In this document: positions 6,467-9,322 of the stretch, piece after piece
Layout of the letters: the number at the start of each line of letters is the position of its first letter
How positions within the stretch are numbered: position 1 is the stretch's first letter
Made by a program: the position numbers and the translations under genes
NCBI GenBank assembly: GCA_004554075.1
Contig: SFOB01000109.1
Location: 1-9,322, forward strand
DNA length: 9,322 nucleotides
DNA from: Treponema sp.
GTDB lineage: Bacteria; Spirochaetota; Spirochaetia; Treponematales; Treponemataceae
Direction: 5' to 3'
The notes under the pieces: generated by a model
The model's database searches: none
Told to the model about the DNA's origin: nothing
Seen by the model: the letters and a program-made list of their open reading frames with translations, nothing else

Positions 6467-7677
6467 TTACTCTTTTTCACTCTGACAGAAAGAATGCGGC
6501 GGCCGCTTACATCTTCTGCGGTAAAGATATTGTGGTCTTTTATAAAAACTGTTCCTGTTGCAGGAAGGTAGCCGAACTGTTCAAGCAGCCAGCCGCCTAC
6601 AGTATTCATTTCATCAGATTCAAGATTAAGACCAAGGATTTCATTAGCATCATCAATCTTCATATCCCCCGGAACAATAAAGGTATTAAGAGAAACAAGT
6701 TCTACCTTATCTTCCGGAGCTGAATTATCATAGGCATTTTCATCTGACATGTGACCAAAGACAACTTTGAGAATATCTTCCATAGTAATAATTCCGTCTG
6801 TCTGGCCCTGCTCGTCTAAAACTACGGCAAACTTATGCTCGCTGGTTCTGAACTGCTGAAGGATATCAAGTACACTCATGGTACCAGGAATGAAAAGAAC
6901 CTCTGCCATCTGGCGTCCGGCAAAACCTTCGCTCTTATCAATATCTTCTGCACAGAAGAGGACCTTTTTGTAATTCAGAACACCAACTACATTTTCCCGG
7001 TTTCCATTAAAAACTGTAAGTGTAGAAAAACCTGATGTAAGAAACTGATTTATAACTTCGTCATAACTTGCATTCTGATTTATCATACTTACCTGTGAAC
7101 GGTGTTTCATAACATCATTTACAGAAAGGTCATTAAACTTAATGATTTTATTCAGCAGACGACTTTCGTCTTTTTCTATAGTACCTTCACGTGAACCTAC
7201 ATCAATAAGTGTTTTAAGTTCCTCTTCTGTTACAATGGCACCGGCCGGCTTCATGATTTTTTCTACAAGCACAACTGCTCCGTGAGAAAGCTTTTCGAAA
7301 AGCCAGACTACAGGAAAGAAAAGTTTTTCCAGCACCAGAAGCGGAATTGAAGAAAAGCAGGTAAATGATTCGGGATGAAGGCCGGCTGCTGTTTTTGGAA
7401 CGATCTGGGCAAAGGTTGTAATAAAGAAGGCTGTAATAAAAGGTGCAATGGCAGTTCCCTTTGGACCGAGCACTTTTATAGCAAGGGCTGTTGCGAGTGC
7501 CGAGGCAAGAGAATTAAGGAAGTTTGTTCCGATAAGGACTGTTGTAAGCAGACGATCCATATTTGCCTTAAGGGCTGCAACCTTTTTTGCATTACGTCGC
7601 CCCTGCTCTACCATATTGCGAAGTTTCAGGCGAGGAAGAGAAAGATAAGCCGTGCGAGGAAGAGAAAGATAAGCCGT
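6463..7677 (-). CDS. CNNM/CBS/CorC membrane protein (HlyC/CorC family), 5' end lost at a sequence junction
   Basis: This family comprises membrane proteins linked to Mg2+ or Co2+ transport and once called haemolysins. Visible domains, counted from the first ATG at 7614: the rest of the CNNM transmembrane domain (about 1-120, with TFAQIVPKT at 67-75), an acidic linker (EEELKTLIDVGSREG, 130-144), a CBS pair (about 163-290, with SVNDVMKHR and DGIITMEDILKVVFG), and a C-terminal transporter-associated domain (about 302-383, with NTVGGWLLEQFG). The ATG at 7614 is not the true start. The frame stays open upstream and encodes TAYLSLPR twice, then LKLRN, matching the family's SETAxLSL region after the first membrane helix. 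Homology stops at 7677, so about 30 N-terminal residues and the promoter are missing. An intact allele would carry TAYLSLPR once. Its stop codon overlaps that of the convergent omptin gene. Confidence 0.95.
   Translation of the reverse strand, partial: TAYLSLPRTAYLSLPRLKLRNMVEQGRRNAKKVAALKANMDRLLTTVLIGTNFLNSLASALATALAIKVLGPKGTAIAPFITAFFITTFAQIVPKTAAGLHPESFTCFSSIPLLVLEKLFFPVVWLFEKLSHGAVVLVEKIMKPAGAIVTEEELKTLIDVGSREGTIEKDESRLLNKIIKFNDLSVNDVMKHRSQVSMINQNASYDEVINQFLTSGFSTLTVFNGNRENVVGVLNYKKVLFCAEDIDKSEGFAGRQMAEVLFIPGTMSVLDILQQFRTSEHKFAVVLDEQGQTDGIITMEDILKVVFGHMSDENAYDNSAPEDKVELVSLNTFIVPGDMKIDDANEILGLNLESDEMNTVGGWLLEQFGYLPATGTVFIKDHNIFTAEDVSGRRILSVRVKKSN
7630..7677. repeat. Tandem 24-bp duplication at the spirochaete/archaeal-like junction
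   Basis: Positions 7630-7653 and 7654-7677 are identical 24-bp units placed head to tail. On the minus strand each unit encodes TAYLSLPR in the CNNM frame, so the duplication adds 8 residues in frame. The second unit ends exactly where CNNM homology ends and ArgJ homology begins. This is the kind of scar expected of a misassembly or of template slippage at a join. Confidence 0.95.
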
Positions 7678-8832
7678 GAAGGTAAATACGGCCTTACAGT
7701 TATTGAATCAAAGGATAGTGCTGCTTCTGCAGTTTTTACATCAAACAATGTTGTGGCTGCACCTATCATTCATACCAAGGAAATGATTAAAGGCGGAAAA
7801 ATATCATTGGTAGTTGTAAACAGTGGAAATGCAAACTGCTTTACAGGTCAAGATGGAATAGATGATTGTGATAGGACCATTGCATTCGCATCTAAAATCA
7901 CCAATATCCCATCAAGTGAAATAGCTACTGCATCAACTGGTGTGATAGGCAGAAAAATGCCTATGGACATTATTTTGCCTTTGGTTGAAGAGTCAATTTC
8001 CAAATTGGAACACAGTGCAGAAAGCTCAACAGATGCTGCAAAGTCCATAATGACCACTGACACTTATCATAAAGAGTTTGCTGTAGAGACAACTATTGAT
8101 GGTGAAAAGGTAAGAATCGGTGGAATAACCAAGGGTGTGGGAATGATTGCACCTAATATGGGAACCATGCTATGTTTCTTGGCAACTGATGCTGTAATCT
8201 CCTCTGAAATGATTAATAAGGCATTGAAATCTGCTGTAAACAGAAGCTTCAACATGATTGTCGTTGATGGAGACCAAAGTACAAATGACACTGCAATATT
8301 GATGGCAAATGGAAAGTCTGGTGTTGAAGTTGCTAAAGACGGTGAAATCAATGAAGACTTCCAGGAAGCTTTGGATTTCATCTGCATAAGCTTAGCTAAA
8401 ATGATGGCTCGTGACGGTGAAGGGGCAACTAAGTTCATTGAATGCAAGGTAAATGGTGCTAAGGATGAAAATGATGCGATATTGGCTTCAAAATCTGTAA
8501 TCAGTTCTTCACTAGTAAAATCAGCTATCTTTGGTGGAGATCCTAATTGGGGTAGAATCGTAGCTGCTGTAGGATATTCTGGTTGTGAAATGAATCAGGA
8601 CATGATTTCCGTTTCTGTAAATTCAGATGATGGTCAGGAAGCAATTTTAGTTGATAAGGGTAAAATCCTTGCATTTGAAGGAACAGATGAACTTAATTCA
8701 GCAGAAGAGATTATGCAGGAAAAGACAGTGAACATAGTTGTTGATTTGTATCAGGGTGATGCAAGTGCAACCGCTTGGGGTTGTGACCTTACATATGATT
8801 ATGTAAAGATCAATGCTGAGTATACAACTTAA
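7678..8832 (+). CDS. argJ: Glutamate N-acetyltransferase (ornithine acetyltransferase), 5'-truncated, archaeal-like
   Basis: ArgJ moves the acetyl group from N-acetylornithine to glutamate in the cyclic arginine pathway; some ArgJ enzymes also use acetyl-CoA. 384 residues remain of a family usually near 390-410. NSGNAN (7819-7836), the oxyanion-hole motif STGVIG (7933-7950), the autocleavage site with nucleophile Thr (8164-8166, in APNMGTML), GDPNWGRI (8536-8559) and the C-terminal AWGCDLTYDYVKINAEY are all present. Homology begins at once after the junction with GKYGLTVIE, so about 20 N-terminal residues, the start codon and the promoter are missing. The open frame continues leftward to 7375 only as an antisense read of CNNM, which is not a real fusion. 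Codon use (mostly TTG for Leu, AGA for Arg) and the AT-rich 3' DNA suggest Methanobrevibacter. An in-frame ATG at 7783 would delete conserved N-terminal sequence, so I doubt this copy is functional. Confidence 0.95.
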   Translation, partial: EGKYGLTVIESKDSAASAVFTSNNVVAAPIIHTKEMIKGGKISLVVVNSGNANCFTGQDGIDDCDRTIAFASKITNIPSSEIATASTGVIGRKMPMDIILPLVEESISKLEHSAESSTDAAKSIMTTDTYHKEFAVETTIDGEKVRIGGITKGVGMIAPNMGTMLCFLATDAVISSEMINKALKSAVNRSFNMIVVDGDQSTNDTAILMANGKSGVEVAKDGEINEDFQEALDFICISLAKMMARDGEGATKFIECKVNGAKDENDAILASKSVISSSLVKSAIFGGDPNWGRIVAAVGYSGCEMNQDMISVSVNSDDGQEAILVDKGKILAFEGTDELNSAEEIMQEKTVNIVVDLYQGDASATAWGCDLTYDYVKINAEYTT

Positions 8833-8833
8833 T

Positions 8834-8885
8834 CTTTTTCTATTTTAACTTTTCTCTTTTTTTTACTTTTTTTAAATTTTTTCAC
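8834..8885 (+). terminator. Oligo-T terminator region after argJ
   Basis: Starting 2 nt after the argJ stop codon are successive T runs (5, 4, 4, 8, 7 and 6 T) with no stem-loop. Archaeal RNA polymerase stops at oligo-T stretches without a hairpin, so this fits an archaeal rather than a spirochaetal terminator. Confidence 0.6.
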
Positions 8886-9015
8886 TATTTTTCCATTATT
8901 CTTTTATTATTTTTTAATAATTTTTAAAATTTAATTATAATTTTTTCAAATATCATATATTCTATTCTTAAATCTCATTTATAGGATTTTTAGCAATATT
9001 TTACTAATTTTTAGG

Positions 9016-9030
9016 GGTAAAGTTTATATG
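9016..9030 (+). promoter_or_regulatory. Possible archaeal BRE/TATA element with no gene after it
   Basis: GGTAAAG followed by TTTATATG (9023-9030) resembles an archaeal BRE plus TATA box. No plus-strand gene follows within the window, because the sequence appears to switch source near 9085. In such AT-rich DNA a chance match is quite possible. Confidence 0.3.
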
Positions 9031-9069
9031 TATTGAAAATAAATATTTTATTAAGTTTTATTATTAAAG

Positions 9070-9322
9070 CTATTTTTTGCATATTGATTTTGTGTCTTTG
9101 TTCCCGACATATACAAGTCCATCCTGAATGTTTGGCGGAAGTATGAGTTTTATTTCTTCGTTTTTCCATGAGAGAATTGAACTTGCAGTCAGCCTGTTTC
9201 TGCCGTTGTTACCTTCGAATTCTACATAATTTGTGTCTTTTGATGAACCAAAATTTTCACCTTTAATGACGATTAAGTCTCCCGGAGAGCCTGTTACTGG
9301 CGTGAGGGATGAAATTTTAGGT
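9070..9322 (-). CDS. IPT/TIG-domain protein, 3' fragment
   Basis: An open minus-strand frame runs from the window edge to a TAG at 9070-9072, with 83 codons visible. It reads PKISSLTPVTGSPGDLIVIK, then GENFG, and later SSILSWKNEEIKLILPPN and DGLVYVG. This is the Ig-like IPT/TIG fold: a PxI-x-S-x-xP-x-xG-xxG-D opening strand, GxxFG, and a final strand pair. Such domains are common in exported or surface proteins, and the LSW..EIKL..P..QDGLVYV pattern is one I associate with Treponema. The last residues (about ICKK) look foreign. I infer that the true frame continued in DNA replaced by the archaeal-like segment, so the stop is probably an accident of the join. The 5' part lies beyond the window. 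If both joints are artefacts, this gene sits upstream of the CNNM gene on the same strand. Confidence 0.65.
   Translation of the reverse strand, partial: PKISSLTPVTGSPGDLIVIKGENFGSSKDTNYVEFEGNNGRNRLTASSILSWKNEEIKLILPPNIQDGLVYVGNKDTKSICKK

Larger units (their letters stand above)
8833..9069 (+). other. Very AT-rich intergenic DNA of archaeal style
   Basis: No gene is visible here. The stretch is dominated by T and A runs and is clearly more AT-rich than any spacer in the left 7.6 kb. It resembles Methanobrevibacter intergenic DNA. It holds a T-run terminator directly after argJ and one TATA-box-like element. The archaeal-looking sequence seems to run on past 9069 to roughly 9080-9090. Confidence 0.65.

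Noticed and set aside
6463..7614. A complete CNNM gene starting at the ATG at 7614.
   Set aside because: That start would cut into the transmembrane domain. Conserved family sequence continues upstream in frame to 7677.
7375..8832. A 485-codon plus-strand open frame that could be read as a fusion of a Cys-rich N-terminal domain with ArgJ.
   Set aside because: The first 100 or so codons are the antisense of the CNNM gene and its duplicated repeat. ArgJ homology starts only at 7678.
1..9322. CRISPR arrays, tRNA or rRNA genes, and insertion sequences or transposases.
   Set aside because: No regularly spaced repeats, tRNA-like cloverleaf, rRNA motifs or transposase-like reading frames were seen. 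No terminal inverted repeats were noticed around the 7678-9085 segment.

Overview
The window looks like chromosomal DNA of a gut or rumen spirochaete of the Treponema type, interrupted near its right end by about 1.4 kb that looks archaeal (Methanobrevibacter-like). The spirochaete assignment is inference. It rests on protein resemblance, on two outer-membrane proteins with very similar signal peptides, on T-rich promoter regions, and on an IPT/TIG protein of a style I associate with Treponema. No search was possible. The archaeal assignment rests on the style of the argJ product, on a switch in codon choice (mostly TTG for Leu and AGA for Arg, against CTT/CTC/CTG on the left), and on very AT-rich, oligo-T intergenic DNA downstream of argJ.

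Layout from left to right. Positions 1-2229 (minus) hold pflB, pyruvate formate-lyase, complete at its start and cut by the window edge just after the glycyl-radical motif. A sigma70-like promoter and a leader of about 120 nt carrying two copies of a 17-bp repeat precede it. A perfect 14-bp-stem hairpin (2397-2443) separates it from a small outer-membrane beta-barrel protein gene (2449-3012, minus). Next is a beta-CASP metallo-beta-lactamase-fold RNase-type protein (3128-4552, minus). A divergent promoter region with a 19-bp palindrome and a 16-bp direct repeat leads to a plus-strand pair, an RluA-type pseudouridine synthase (4692-5441) and an omptin-type outer-membrane protease (5438-6466). 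These two are coupled by an ATGA overlap. The omptin gene converges on a CNNM/CBS/CorC (HlyC/CorC) membrane protein gene (6463-7677, minus), and their stop codons overlap by 2 nt.

The CNNM gene loses its 5' end at position 7677, where a 24-bp segment is tandemly duplicated and the sequence switches to a 5'-truncated argJ (7678-8832, plus), followed by AT-rich archaeal-looking intergenic DNA. Around 9080-9090 the sequence appears to switch back to spirochaetal DNA, with the 3' part of an IPT/TIG-domain gene on the minus strand. Both joints cut coding sequences. I therefore think a metagenome-assembly chimera is more likely than a real transfer, although the spirochaete-archaeon-spirochaete sandwich leaves a real insertion formally possible.

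The genes do not form one pathway. Anaerobic fermentation (PflB), RNA processing or modification (beta-CASP protein, pseudouridine synthase) and cell-envelope functions (two barrels, CNNM) sit side by side as ordinary chromosomal content. The most interesting biology is the omptin homologue. It keeps the catalytic Asp-x-Asp and Asp-x-His pairs but has lost most of the lipid-A-binding residues known from OmpT, which would fit an organism without LPS.
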